A stretch of DNA of 64,000 bases from Aquisphaera giovannonii (GCF_008087625.1 NZ_CP042997.1:3100001-3164000), one strand, 5' to 3'. Numbered from the stretch's first letter, positions 43,557 through 53,038 are shown. Made by a program: numbers and translations. The notes: generated from the sequence alone by a model not told the origin.

Positions 43557-43610
43557 CTGCCCGCGGCGAGTCGGCCTCGCCGCCCCTCTCGTAAACGGTG
43601 CGCCCCGTCC

Positions 43611-44735
43611 ATGCAGATTGATCGGATCGAGCTCCGCCTCGCCCGGCTGCCGCTGATCCGGCCCTTCCGGACCAGCTCCAGCCGGAAGGACCACCTCGAC
43701 CACATCCTCGTCCGGGCCATCATGGCGGACGGAGTCGAGGGCTGGGGGGAGTGCGCGAGCCCTTCCGACCCGTTCTACTGCCCCGAGACCGTGGAGACCT
43801 GCTGGCACGTCCTCCACGATTTCCTCGCCCCCATGACCCTCGCGCGGGAGTGGTCCACGATCGAGGAACTGACCGGGTTCTACCGCCTCGTGAAGGGGAA
43901 CGCGTTCGCGAGGTCTGGCCTGGAGATGGCCTGCTGGGACGCCCTCGCCCGGACCCATGGCAGGCCGCTCAGCGAAGTCCTGGGCGGCACGCGGCCCGAG
44001 GTCCTCTCCGGCGTCAGCCTCGGCATCGAGGAGGACGTCGAGGCCCTCTACGACCGCATCGACCAGTTCGTGGCGGAAGGCTACCGCCGGGTGAAGTTGA
44101 AGATCGCCCCCGGCTGGGACGTGGAGGTCGTCCGGAAGGTCCGCGGGCGCTACCCGGACCTGCCGCTCCAGGTGGACGCGAACTCGGCCTACACTCTGGA
44201 CGACCTGCCCACCCTCAAGCAGCTCGACGAGTTCGACCTGCTCCTGATCGAGCAGCCGCTCGCGCACGACGACATCATCGACCACGTGCAGCTCCAGCGG
44301 ACGATCCGGACCCCGGTCTGTTTGGACGAGAGCATCCACTCCGCGGCCGACGCGAGGAAGGCGATCGACATCGGGGCCTGCAAGGTGATCAACATCAAGG
44401 TCAGCCGCGTGGGCGGGCCCCAGGAGGCCAGGCGCGTGCACGACGCCTGCGCGGCGAGGGGCATACCCGTCTGGTGCGGCGGCATGCACGAGTTCGGCAT
44501 CGGCCGGGCGGCGAACCTGGCGGTCGCCAGCCTCCCGGGGTTCAGCCTCCCGGGCGACGTCTCCGGCTCCGACAAGTATTACCGGCACGACCTCGTCGAG
44601 CCGCCCATCCTGGCGACGCGGGGGGCGATCCCCGTCCGGCAGGCGCCCGGGCTGGGGGTCGATCCGGTCATGGAACGCATCGAGAAGGCCACACTCCGGG
44701 CCGCCGTCCTGTCGGCCGGCCCGAGCAGAGGATGA
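43611..44735 (+). CDS. N-succinylamino acid racemase / o-succinylbenzoate synthase family enzyme
   Basis: 374 residues. Enolase-superfamily enzyme of the MLE/OSBS subgroup with all five catalytic residues in place: K162 and K164 (RVKLKI), D189 (QVDAN), E214 (LIEQP), D239 (CLDES) and K263 (INIKVS). The spacing matches the N-succinylamino acid racemase branch, in which the two lysines on opposite faces racemise the alpha carbon of N-acylated amino acids. Most members also have o-succinylbenzoate synthase activity, but no menaquinone gene is nearby. The next two genes encode an M20 peptidase and a GNAT acyltransferase, so the racemase role in D- to L-amino acid conversion is preferred. The reading starts at ATG 43611. 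Confidence 0.8.
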   Translation: MQIDRIELRLARLPLIRPFRTSSSRKDHLDHILVRAIMADGVEGWGECASPSDPFYCPETVETCWHVLHDFLAPMTLAREWSTIEELTGFYRLVKGNAFARSGLEMACWDALARTHGRPLSEVLGGTRPEVLSGVSLGIEEDVEALYDRIDQFVAEGYRRVKLKIAPGWDVEVVRKVRGRYPDLPLQVDANSAYTLDDLPTLKQLDEFDLLLIEQPLAHDDIIDHVQLQRTIRTPVCLDESIHSAADARKAIDIGACKVINIKVSRVGGPQEARRVHDACAARGIPVWCGGMHEFGIGRAANLAVASLPGFSLPGDVSGSDKYYRHDLVEPPILATRGAIPVRQAPGLGVDPVMERIEKATLRAAVLSAGPSRG

Positions 44736-44741
44736 CCCCGC

Positions 44742-45881
44742 ATGGACCTCCCGGCAATCCCCGCCGCGATGCGATCGAAGGAGTCGTCGATCGTGACCGA
44801 ACTGTGCGAGATGGCCGAGGTGGAGACGCCCACCGAAGGCAAGGTCGCCGTCGACCGGCTGGGCGGACGCGTCGCGGCGCGGTGGCGAACCCTCGGCGGC
44901 CGGGTGGAGGTCGTCGCCAACGACCGCGGCGGCGACCACATCCTCGGCCGATTCTTCGAAGGCGTCCCGGGCATGCCGGCCCTGGTGCTCGGGCACATCG
45001 ACACCGTCTGGCCGTTGGGCACGCTCCGCACGATGCCGCTCCGCCGCGAGGGCGGACGCCTCCACGGCCCGGGCGTCTATGACATGAAGGCGGGCCTGGC
45101 CCTGTTCCATGCCGCCCTGGAATGGTTCCGCGAGTCGGGAACCCAGCCGGCGAGGCCGATCCTCGCGCTGTTCACCTCGGATGAGGAGACCGGCAGCCCG
45201 ACATCCCGCGCGCTCATCGAGGAATGCGCAGGCGGAGTCGCGCATGCCCTGGTGCTCGAGCCGCCGCTGGCCGACGGCGGCCTCAAGACGGGTCGGAAAG
45301 GCGTGGGACGGTTCGCGATCGAGGTCCGGGGCAAGGCGGCCCACGCGGGGGTGGCCCCGGAGCAGGGGGCCAGCGCCATCCTCGAGCTCGCGCACCAGGT
45401 CATCCGGGCTCATGGGCTGAACGACCCGGAAGCGGGGACCACCGTGACGGTGGGCCTCGCGAGCGGCGGGACCGCGGTGAACGTGGTCCCCGCGTCCGCG
45501 ACGGCCCGGGTGGACGTGCGAGCGACGACGCTCGCGGCGGCGGCGACTCTCGAACGCACCATCCTCGCCTTCGGGCCGATCACCCCGGGGACGGAGGTCC
45601 GCGTCACGGGGGGCTTCAACCGTCCCCCGATGGAGCGGAGCCCGGCCATCGCGGCGCTCTTCGGCCGGGCGAGGGACATCGCCGGCGAAATCGGGCTGTC
45701 GCTCGGCGAAGGCTCGACCGGCGGAGGCAGCGACGGTAACTTCACGGCCGCGATGGGCGTCCCGACGCTGGACGGCCTGGGAGCCCGGGGCGGGGGCGCG
45801 CACGCCGACCACGAGCACGTCGAGATATCCTCCCTGTCCGAACGCGCCGCGCTGCTGACGGCCCTGCTCCTCAAGCTGTGA
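44742..45881 (+). CDS. M20-family metallopeptidase, probable N-succinyl-L-amino acid desuccinylase
   Basis: 379 residues, six bases after the racemase stop. Two zinc sites are readable: LGHIDTVW (ligand His, catalytic Asp), GPGVYDMKAG (bridging Asp), TSDEETGS (catalytic Glu and ligand Glu), VLEPPL and the final HADHEHVEI. The dimerisation domain runs from about residue 180 to 290 (GRKGVGRFAIEVRGKAAHAG). It resembles carboxypeptidase G2. By context it should hydrolyse N-succinyl- (or other N-acyl-) L-amino acids to give the free amino acid, drawing the racemase equilibrium toward L. A plain glutamate carboxypeptidase is the alternative. Confidence 0.75.
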   Translation: MDLPAIPAAMRSKESSIVTELCEMAEVETPTEGKVAVDRLGGRVAARWRTLGGRVEVVANDRGGDHILGRFFEGVPGMPALVLGHIDTVWPLGTLRTMPLRREGGRLHGPGVYDMKAGLALFHAALEWFRESGTQPARPILALFTSDEETGSPTSRALIEECAGGVAHALVLEPPLADGGLKTGRKGVGRFAIEVRGKAAHAGVAPEQGASAILELAHQVIRAHGLNDPEAGTTVTVGLASGGTAVNVVPASATARVDVRATTLAAAATLERTILAFGPITPGTEVRVTGGFNRPPMERSPAIAALFGRARDIAGEIGLSLGEGSTGGGSDGNFTAAMGVPTLDGLGARGGGAHADHEHVEISSLSERAALLTALLLKL

Positions 45882-45892
45882 GGCCCCCGACC

Positions 45893-46783
45893 ATGACCGC
45901 GACCCGGGCGAGCGTGAACGCGGAAGAGATCGTGCAGCAGATCGAGCTCGAGCCGGACGTCACCATCCGGCGCGCGGCGAGCCCTGCGGATTACCGGGAG
46001 TGCCAGGAGGCCCAGCGTGCGGCCTGGGGGGTCAAGGACAACGGCTACCTCGTGCCCATCGCGACGATGGTGGGAGCCAACCTGCACGGGGGGATCGTCC
46101 TGGGCGCGTTTCTCCCCGACGGCCGGGCTGTCGGCATGTCGTTCGGCTTCCTCGGAGTCGTCGGCGACAGGGTCGCCCTCTACTCCCAGCTCACCGGCGT
46201 CGTCCCCCAGTATCAGTCCAGGGGCGTCGGGTACGCCCTGAAGATGGTCCAGAAATACATCGCGCTGGCGGAGGGGGTGGAGTTGATCGCCTGGGCCTTC
46301 GACCCGCTCCAGGCGGGGAATGCGCACTTCAACCTGGAACGCCTGGGGGCGCGGGTCTGCCGCTACATCGACGACATGTACGGGCCCCGGACGGACGCCC
46401 TCAACGCCGGGGCGCCCACGGACCGGGTGATCGCCGAGTGGGAGATTGGCCCCAAGGCCGCGCCCCGCAGGCCGGTCCCCGTCGGAGTCGCCGCGCACCT
46501 TCCGCGGCTGATCGAGGTCTCGAGGAGGAGGGACGGGCTCCGCGTCCCCGCCTCGTACCGGCCGGCCCCCCACGCGCCGACAGTCCTCCTCGAGCTCCCT
46601 CGGCGAATCGCCGAGCTCCGCCGCGATCAGCCAGATCTCGCCGAAGGCTGGCGCCGGGCCGTCCGCGAGGCGTTCCTGGCCTCGCTCGAGGCCGGCTATG
46701 AGGCCGTCGGCCTCTTCCGCGAGACGGACGGCGCGGAGCGTCACGACTATTACGTCCTCGACCGCAGGAAGCCGGGGGGCTGA
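45893..46783 (+). CDS. GNAT-family acyltransferase, probable D-amino acid N-succinyltransferase
   Basis: About 296 residues from the ATG at 45893, with GAGG nine bases upstream; a GTG overlapping the previous stop is the alternative. The acetyl-CoA site is read in QSRGVGYALKMVQKYIALAE (the Q/R-x-x-G-x-G/A pattern), preceded by the beta strand VALYSQLTGVVPQYQ. This long GNAT form (COG3375-like) is typically found beside N-succinylamino acid racemase genes. By context it would load a succinyl group from succinyl-CoA onto D-amino acids as the first step. The last third is an extra domain without a known role. Confidence 0.7.
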   Translation: MTATRASVNAEEIVQQIELEPDVTIRRAASPADYRECQEAQRAAWGVKDNGYLVPIATMVGANLHGGIVLGAFLPDGRAVGMSFGFLGVVGDRVALYSQLTGVVPQYQSRGVGYALKMVQKYIALAEGVELIAWAFDPLQAGNAHFNLERLGARVCRYIDDMYGPRTDALNAGAPTDRVIAEWEIGPKAAPRRPVPVGVAAHLPRLIEVSRRRDGLRVPASYRPAPHAPTVLLELPRRIAELRRDQPDLAEGWRRAVREAFLASLEAGYEAVGLFRETDGAERHDYYVLDRRKPGG

Positions 46784-46807
46784 CGCGCGAGGCCGCCGCT
46801 GTAGAAT
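46780..46807 (+). promoter_or_regulatory. promoter of the 46856 gene
   Basis: CTGACG at 46780-46785 and TAGAAT at 46802-46807 with a 16-base spacer. The -35 box overlaps the stop codon of the GNAT gene, and the ATG at 46856 is 48 bases downstream. Confidence 0.45.
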
Positions 46808-46855
46808 GGGGCGGAGCTCGATCACGGCCCTCGTCCCGATCCCGAAACGGCGCCC

Positions 46856-47635
46856 ATGCAACATCCGTCGCCCGAGACCGGCCGCTACGCGAACCTCCGC
46901 CGGGGCGGAGCCGGCCTGGGCCGGTTAGCCGCCTGGCTGCCGATCGGGTTCGTGCTGCTGGGCGCGGGGCTCTTCCTGGACCAGGCGCGTGACCTCGTGT
47001 CGGACGGCCAGTTCACCACGGGCGAGCGGAGGGTGATGGGGATCATCGCGCTGGTCACATTCAGCGGTAGCGTCCTCGCCGGCTGGATCCTCAGCCGCCT
47101 CTTCCGGACGCTGGCCGGTGTCCTGGAGGTCCTCGCCGACTCGGCGGAGGCGTCCTGGCGCACGGGCGACTTGATCGAGCAGCACCTGGTGCCCACGCTC
47201 GGCCGCATCGCCCTGGCGGTCGAGGAATCGCACCCCGCGGCCGCGCAGCCGGCCGACGACCGCGCCGAAGTGGCCCGGCGCCCGCAGGCCCTGATCGCCG
47301 AGCTCGACCGTGCGAAGGCGGCCGGGCGGGCGGGGCGGGCCGTCGAGCTGCGCGACGCCCTGACCCGCCACCTCCGCGGCGAGGCCCTACACCGCCTGGA
47401 CCGGGACCTCGCCCTCTGGCTGCTGAGGCTGGTGGAGGCCCGGGTGCAATCGGATGCCGTGGACGTCGAGCTCGCCGACTGGGTCGCCCGGGCGGTCGAC
47501 AGCCTCGGCGACATGCCCGAGGCCGAGCCGCTCCGGCGGGCGCTCCCCGCCCTCCAGCGTCGAGCGGAGCAGAGGGCCGGTCGGCAGGCCGCCGGCCACT
47601 CGCGCAGGACTTCCACGAACCGGGGCCAGCCATGA
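46856..47635 (+). CDS. membrane protein of unknown function, two N-terminal membrane segments
   Basis: 259 residues. Two hydrophobic segments near residues 20-42 (LAAWLPIGFVLLGAGLFLD) and 62-82 (GIIALVTFSGSVLAGWIL) are followed by a soluble part of about 170 residues with helix-forming Arg/Ala/Leu-rich sequence (ALTRHLRGEALHRLDRDLAL). No known domain. It overlaps the start of the next gene by four bases (ATGA), which means the two products are made together. Confidence 0.6.
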   Translation: MQHPSPETGRYANLRRGGAGLGRLAAWLPIGFVLLGAGLFLDQARDLVSDGQFTTGERRVMGIIALVTFSGSVLAGWILSRLFRTLAGVLEVLADSAEASWRTGDLIEQHLVPTLGRIALAVEESHPAAAQPADDRAEVARRPQALIAELDRAKAAGRAGRAVELRDALTRHLRGEALHRLDRDLALWLLRLVEARVQSDAVDVELADWVARAVDSLGDMPEAEPLRRALPALQRRAEQRAGRQAAGHSRRTSTNRGQP

Positions 47636-48836
47636 GCCTTCGCGTCCGCTGCACGTCCTGCCGCACCGCGTTCCTGTCCCCGGACGAGCCACCGGGCGGG
47701 ATCGCGGAATGCCCAAAGTGCGGGGCCCGACATCGCCTGGCGTCGCCGCAGGCCGCTCCCCCGCCGCTCGCGGGAGACGGGCCGGCCGTCCCCGTCCCGC
47801 CGTCGGCGGCCTCCGAGGTCGAGCAGCCCGCCGACGCCGGAGCCCGTACGGTCTTCGTCCCGTCCGCGGAATCGCGCGAGCGGTCCGGCCGCCGGCGATG
47901 GCTAATCCTCCTGGCCATCCCGGCACTCGTCCTGCCCATCGCGGCGGCCGTCCTGGTGGCCTGGCCGCGCCTGGGGCCCCGGCCCGTCGGCGCCGTCGAG
48001 CGGGTCGCGGACCAGTACCTGCACGCCATCGCGAAGGACGAAGAGACCGCTCAGCGGAAGCTGAGCACCGTCGAAGATCCCCCCGCGATCCGCTCGTACC
48101 GGGAGGTCCGCCGGGACAGGAGGGCGGACCGGACCGTCAAGGGATCGTTCGCCCCCATCGGTCGCCTGCACGCGAAGATCGCGGCGAGCTACGCATACGA
48201 CCCGTCGATCGGCCGGTTCACGCCGAAGAATCCGCTCGGCGCGGCGGGCGAGACCCTGGACGCCGTGCAGGCCGCCAGGGAGAACGTGGAGAAGTCCGGC
48301 CTGTACGACAAGATGAAGAGCGGCGACCCCGACGACATCTTCGACGCGGCCGAGGGGCTGGGGCAAGTGTTCAGCCAGCTTGCGCAGGGGGCAGTCTCCC
48401 CGAAGAGGGTCCTCCCCACGTACAAGACGCTCGTGGACGACGCGAAGCCGCCGCTGCCGAAGGATGCGAAAGAGCTCGCGGACGCCGTCGGGGAGGATCC
48501 GAAGTCCTGGGACGCCCTACTGGGCCGTCGCTTCGTTGACCTCAAGGCCGACGGCCCGTTCATCCTCGACCGCGCCGAGGTCGAGGCGCAGGCCGAGGAC
48601 CGGCTCTCGTCCCTGGGCGACCCGCCGACGCCGCTGCGGCTGTCCCTCGTCCGCTTCCGACTCGAAGGCATCGACACAGGCTGGCGCGTCGTGGCGATCC
48701 GCCGCGTCCTGCCGGGCGACGAGTCCGGCATGCAGCCTGGGGCGACCACCGCCTCGCCCGGCGCCGAGCCGGGGGTGCCGCCCGCTGACACGCGTCCCCC
48801 GGCGCGTTACAATCCACCCGGGCAGGACGCCCCATC

Positions 48837-48846
<10 letters not shown>
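47632..48846 (+). CDS. zinc-ribbon membrane protein of unknown function
   Basis: 404 residues. The N-terminus has a zinc ribbon with CTSC and CPKC (about residues 7-35), resembling the MJ0042-type finger. A Pro/Ala linker and a single membrane segment (LILLAIPALVLPIAAAVLVA, near residues 91-110) follow. About 270 residues of extracytoplasmic sequence follow, mostly helix and a Pro-rich tail. The start overlaps the preceding gene. The tRNA-Val promoter lies within the last 60 bases, and the TAG stop at 48844-48846 is inside the tRNA gene itself. Confidence 0.6.
48785..48813 (+). promoter_or_regulatory. promoter of tRNA-Val inside the upstream coding region
   Basis: CTGACA at 48785-48790, a 17-base spacer, TACAAT at 48808-48813, both one base off consensus. 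The start would be near 48820, 17 bases before the tRNA. The bases also encode the C-terminal tail of the zinc-ribbon protein. Confidence 0.6.
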
Positions 48847-49264
<418 letters not shown>

Positions 49265-51328
49265 ATGAGGAGATGGGACCCCTCCGTTCTGGTCCGGCTC
49301 GTGGCGATCCTGTTCCCCGTGGTCCCGCTGATCTCGCCGCTCGCGCGAGGGCAGGCCCCGCCCCCGGCGGCCGCGACGGCCCCGGAGGATCGCCCGCCGA
49401 GCGCGAGGGGCGACGACGAGGCGGCTCCGCACCCGCTCGACCCGCTCACCCCGGACGAGATACGGCTGGCGGTCGCGACGATCCGCAAGGAGAAGTCGCT
49501 GGGCGAAGGCGTCCGGTTCGCGAGCGTCCTGCTGGACGAGCCGGCGAAGGGCCTCCTGGCCGAGGCGGCCCGCGGAAAGGACATCCCGCGGGTGGCGCTG
49601 ATCGTCCTCCTGGACCGGGCCACCGGCAGGGGCTATGAGGCGACGGTGGACCTGACCGCCCGTCGCGTCCGGCGATTCGAGGCGCTGCCGCCCGGCGTGC
49701 AGCCGCCGATCCTGATGGAGGAATTCTCGGAGTGCGAGGAGGCCGCGAAGAAGTCGCCGGCCTTCCGCGAGGCGATGCGGAAACGGGGCATCGATGACGT
49801 CAGCCTGGTCATGGTCGATGCCTGGTCCGCCGGGCATTACGGCAATGAGCCCGAGGAGGACAGGGGGAGGCGCCTCGTCCGCGCCCTGAGCTGGGCACGG
49901 ACAGACGTCCTGGACAACGGCTACGCCCACCCGATCGAGGGCGTGCTCACGGTCATCGACCTGAACCGCAAGGAAGTCGTCCGCGTGGAGGACCACGGCG
50001 TCGTCCCCGTCCCTAAATCAGCCGCGAACTGGACCAGGGCTGCTATCTCCAGCCCGAGGAAGGACGTCAGGCCCCTGGACGTCGTGCAGCCGGACGGGCC
50101 CGGCTTCTCGGTCCGGGGCCGGGAGGTTCGCTGGCAGAAGTGGTCCCTGCGCGTCGGGTTCAGCCCGCGAGAAGGGCTCGTGCTGCACTCCGTCTCCTAC
50201 GACGGCCGGCCGATCCTCCATCGCGGCTCGATCGCGGAGATGGTCGTCCCCTACGGCGACCCGAAGGAGACCGCGTACCGCAAGAACGTCTTCGACATCG
50301 GCGAGTACGGCGTCGGCATGCTGGCGAACTCGCTCGAGCTCGGCTGCGATTGCCTGGGGACGATCCGCTACTTCGACGCCCACCTGGCCGATAACCAGGG
50401 CCGCGTCACGACGATCAAGAACGCCATCTGCGTCCACGAGGAGGACCACGGGCTCCTCTGGAAGCACACCGACTGGCGGACCGCCCAGTCCGAGGTCCGC
50501 CGCTCGCGGCGGCTGGCCGTGTCGCTGATCGCGAATGTCGGCAACTACGACTATGGCTTCTACTGGTACTTCTACCAGGACGGGTCGATCCAGCACGAGG
50601 TGAAGCTGACGGGGATCGTGAATACTCAGGGCCTCAGGCCGGGGGAGTCCAGCCGGTTCGGCACCGAGGTCTCGCCCGGGGTCCTGGCCCCCAATCATCA
50701 GCATTTCTTCCACGCCCGGCTCGACCTGGACGTGGACGGGCCGGCCAACAGCGTCCTGGAAGTGAACACGAAGGCCGCGCCCGCCGGCCCGGAGAACCCG
50801 CACGGCGGGGCTTTCTTCACCGAGGCGATCCCGCTGACGAAGGAATCGGAGGCCCGGCGGAGCACGAGCCCGCAGGAGGCCCGGTTCTGGCGCGTCGTCA
50901 ATCCCGGCCGGAAGAACGCCCTGGGCAGGGCCGTGGGATACCGGCTGATGCCGGGCGAGAACGCCGCCCCGTATGCGGTGCCGGGCTCGCCGCTCCTACG
51001 GCGCGCCGGCTTCCTGGCGAAGAGCCTGTGGGCGACGCCCTATCGGCCGGGGGAGCGTTACCCGGCCGGCGACTATCCGAACCAGAGCCCCGAGGACCGG
51101 GGGCTGGCCCTTTGGACGAAGGCCGATCGCGGCCTCGTCCGGGAAGACCTGGTCCTTTGGTACACCTTCGGCCACACCCACGTGCCTCGCACGGAGGACT
51201 GGCCGGTGATGCCGGTAGCGTCGATCGGCTTCTGGCTCAGGCCGGACGGCTTCTTCGACGGCAACCCCGCGCTGGACGTCCCCGCATCTCCCTCTCCCTC
51301 ATCCACCGCGCATCGGGCCTCGCCCTGA
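49265..51328 (+). CDS. copper-containing primary amine oxidase
   Basis: 687 residues with a signal peptide ending near the ARGQA region. It oxidises primary amines to aldehydes, ammonia and hydrogen peroxide. The topaquinone tyrosine is in IANVGNYDYGFYW, the catalytic aspartate in VFDIGEYGVG, and copper histidines in HQHFFHARLD (two) and FGHTHVPRTEDWPVMP (third). The C-terminal motif GFWLRPDGFFDGNPALDVP is typical. The two N-terminal N2/N3 domains are recognisable but short. It should act in the periplasm or outside. The ATG at 49265 has AAGGGG upstream. Confidence 0.92.
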   Translation: MRRWDPSVLVRLVAILFPVVPLISPLARGQAPPPAAATAPEDRPPSARGDDEAAPHPLDPLTPDEIRLAVATIRKEKSLGEGVRFASVLLDEPAKGLLAEAARGKDIPRVALIVLLDRATGRGYEATVDLTARRVRRFEALPPGVQPPILMEEFSECEEAAKKSPAFREAMRKRGIDDVSLVMVDAWSAGHYGNEPEEDRGRRLVRALSWARTDVLDNGYAHPIEGVLTVIDLNRKEVVRVEDHGVVPVPKSAANWTRAAISSPRKDVRPLDVVQPDGPGFSVRGREVRWQKWSLRVGFSPREGLVLHSVSYDGRPILHRGSIAEMVVPYGDPKETAYRKNVFDIGEYGVGMLANSLELGCDCLGTIRYFDAHLADNQGRVTTIKNAICVHEEDHGLLWKHTDWRTAQSEVRRSRRLAVSLIANVGNYDYGFYWYFYQDGSIQHEVKLTGIVNTQGLRPGESSRFGTEVSPGVLAPNHQHFFHARLDLDVDGPANSVLEVNTKAAPAGPENPHGGAFFTEAIPLTKESEARRSTSPQEARFWRVVNPGRKNALGRAVGYRLMPGENAAPYAVPGSPLLRRAGFLAKSLWATPYRPGERYPAGDYPNQSPEDRGLALWTKADRGLVREDLVLWYTFGHTHVPRTEDWPVMPVASIGFWLRPDGFFDGNPALDVPASPSPSSTAHRASP

Positions 51329-51367
51329 GGCGCGGGTTCGGGTCGCTGGACGGAAGGACCGAAGCCC

Positions 51368-52498
51368 ATGTGCACGACGATCTCGAAGTGCCTCTCCCCG
51401 GCCTTGCTCCTGCCGCTGCTCGTCGCTCCCGCGGCGGCGAGGGCTGCGGAGGAGCCCGGACCGCGCGTCCGCGGCTTCTGCATCGCCGCACCGGGCCCGT
51501 CGCGCATGGACGAGTTCGTCAAGTTCATCGACGAGGAGCTGACGACTCGCGGCGTCAACACCCTGGTGCTGCGCGTGGACTACAACTACCGGTTCACCAG
51601 CCGCCCCGAGCTGGCCGACGCGGACGGGCTGTCGAGGGGTGACGTCGCGAAGATCGTCGCGATCTGCCGGAGGGGCAAGATCCGGGTGATCCCGCAGATC
51701 AACCTGCTCGGCCACCAGTCCTGGGCCAATCACCCGGGCCGGCTCCTCCGGGTCCATCCGGAGCTCGACGAGACGCCGTGGGTGAAGATGCCGGAACATT
51801 ACAAGTGGCCGAATGAGGACCGGCTCTACTGCAAGAGCTACTGCCCGCGGCACCCGCAGGTCCACGAGGTCGTCTTCCCGCTGGTCGACGAGATCTGCGA
51901 CGCCTTTGAGGCGGATGCCTTCCACGCGGGCCTCGACGAGGTCTTCTACATCGGGGAGTCGAAGTGCCCGCGATGCGGCGGGGCGGACGCGGGCGAGCTC
52001 TTCGCCTCCGAGGTGAGGGCCATCCGCGACCACCTCGCCGCCAAGGGACGGAAGCTATGGATCTGGGGCGATCGCCTGCTCGACGGCGAGGCGACGGGGC
52101 TGGGCGAGTGGGAGGCGAGCACGAATCGCACAGCCCGTGCGATCGACCTCATACCCAAGGACATCGTCGTCTGCGATTGGCACTACGAGCGGGCCGTCCC
52201 CACGCCGGCCTACTTCGCCCTGAAGGGCCTGGACGTGGTCGCCTGCCCCTGGCGCAAGGGGGACGTGGCAGTCCGCCAGCTCCGCGACATGCGCGAGCTC
52301 GCGGCGCAGTCGCCCGCGAAGACCGGGCGGCACTTCGCGGGCGTCATCCAGACGGTCTGGTCCGGCTGCGACGGCTTCCTTGACGAGTTCTACGGACGGA
52401 AGCCGCCCCGCAAGGACGGGGCGCAACGGCGTGACGGATCGGAAGTCCAGTGCTTCAAGATGCTCGCGGAGGCATGGGGCGCCGGCGCGAAGCCGTAG
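51368..52498 (+). CDS. GH20-like (beta-N-acetylhexosaminidase-like) secreted enzyme
   Basis: 376 residues with a signal peptide (LSPALLLPLLVAPAAARA). The TIM-barrel catalytic domain of the glycoside hydrolase 20 type is recognisable from FHAGLDEVFYIG, which holds the Asp-Glu pair used in substrate-assisted cleavage, and VIPQINLLGHQSW and WIWGDRLLDGE. The N-terminal beta-domain of classical GH20 enzymes is missing, so it is a bare barrel. The substrate is probably a hexosaminide, but a lectin or other activity cannot be ruled out. It lies 39 bases after the amine oxidase. Confidence 0.7.
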   Translation: MCTTISKCLSPALLLPLLVAPAAARAAEEPGPRVRGFCIAAPGPSRMDEFVKFIDEELTTRGVNTLVLRVDYNYRFTSRPELADADGLSRGDVAKIVAICRRGKIRVIPQINLLGHQSWANHPGRLLRVHPELDETPWVKMPEHYKWPNEDRLYCKSYCPRHPQVHEVVFPLVDEICDAFEADAFHAGLDEVFYIGESKCPRCGGADAGELFASEVRAIRDHLAAKGRKLWIWGDRLLDGEATGLGEWEASTNRTARAIDLIPKDIVVCDWHYERAVPTPAYFALKGLDVVACPWRKGDVAVRQLRDMRELAAQSPAKTGRHFAGVIQTVWSGCDGFLDEFYGRKPPRKDGAQRRDGSEVQCFKMLAEAWGAGAKP

Positions 52499-52524
52499 CG
52501 GCGTCGCACGCCGGGGCGCCTCGA

Positions 52525-52554
52525 TTGTGAAATGCCCTCCCCGCGGCATAGAAT
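52525..52554 (+). promoter_or_regulatory. promoter of the VOC gene at 52634
   Basis: TTGTGA at 52525-52530 and TAGAAT at 52549-52554 with an 18-base spacer. It leaves a leader of about 70 bases before the ATG. Confidence 0.4.
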
Positions 52555-52633
52555 AGCGGCCCGATCGGCGACGGCCGGGCCGGATGTCAGGCGGCGGCGA
52601 CGAAGCGGCCGGTCCAGTGCTCTGGGGGCAAAG

Positions 52634-53038
52634 ATGGCCGGTTTCGCCCAGCTCACGGCGATGCTCCAGACCCGCGACATGGCGGGGACCATCGCGTTCT
52701 ACACGGGGCTCCTCGGCTTCTCCGTGGCGTCCCGTTGGCCGCTCGAGGACCCGGTCTGGTGCCTGCTCGAGCGGGACGGCGCCCGGGTGATGTTCATGAC
52801 GAACGACCACCTGGGCAAGCCGGCCATGACGGGGACGCTGTACATTCAGACGGACGACGTCCTGGAGGTCCACCGCCGGCTCGAGGGCCACGTCCATGTT
52901 CTGTGGGGTCCCGAGGTGTACGAGTACGGGATGCACGAGTTCGCCATCAAGGACTGCAACGGGTACACCATCAGCTTCGGCGAGCCGACCGACCCGGCCG
53001 AACTCCAGACCAGCAAGGAGCCGTCGGGTGTCTCGTGA
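52634..53038 (+). CDS. VOC-family (glyoxalase-like) protein
   Basis: 134 residues. It follows the beta-alpha-beta-beta-beta pattern: LTAMLQTRDMAGTIAFYTGLLGF, LERDGARVMFMTNDHLGKPAMTGTLYIQ, then HEFAIKDCNGYTISFGE. The last strand carries the Glu that would bind metal. No resistance or dioxygenase activity can be assigned. It overlaps the start of the next gene by 11 bases. Confidence 0.75.
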   Translation: MAGFAQLTAMLQTRDMAGTIAFYTGLLGFSVASRWPLEDPVWCLLERDGARVMFMTNDHLGKPAMTGTLYIQTDDVLEVHRRLEGHVHVLWGPEVYEYGMHEFAIKDCNGYTISFGEPTDPAELQTSKEPSGVS

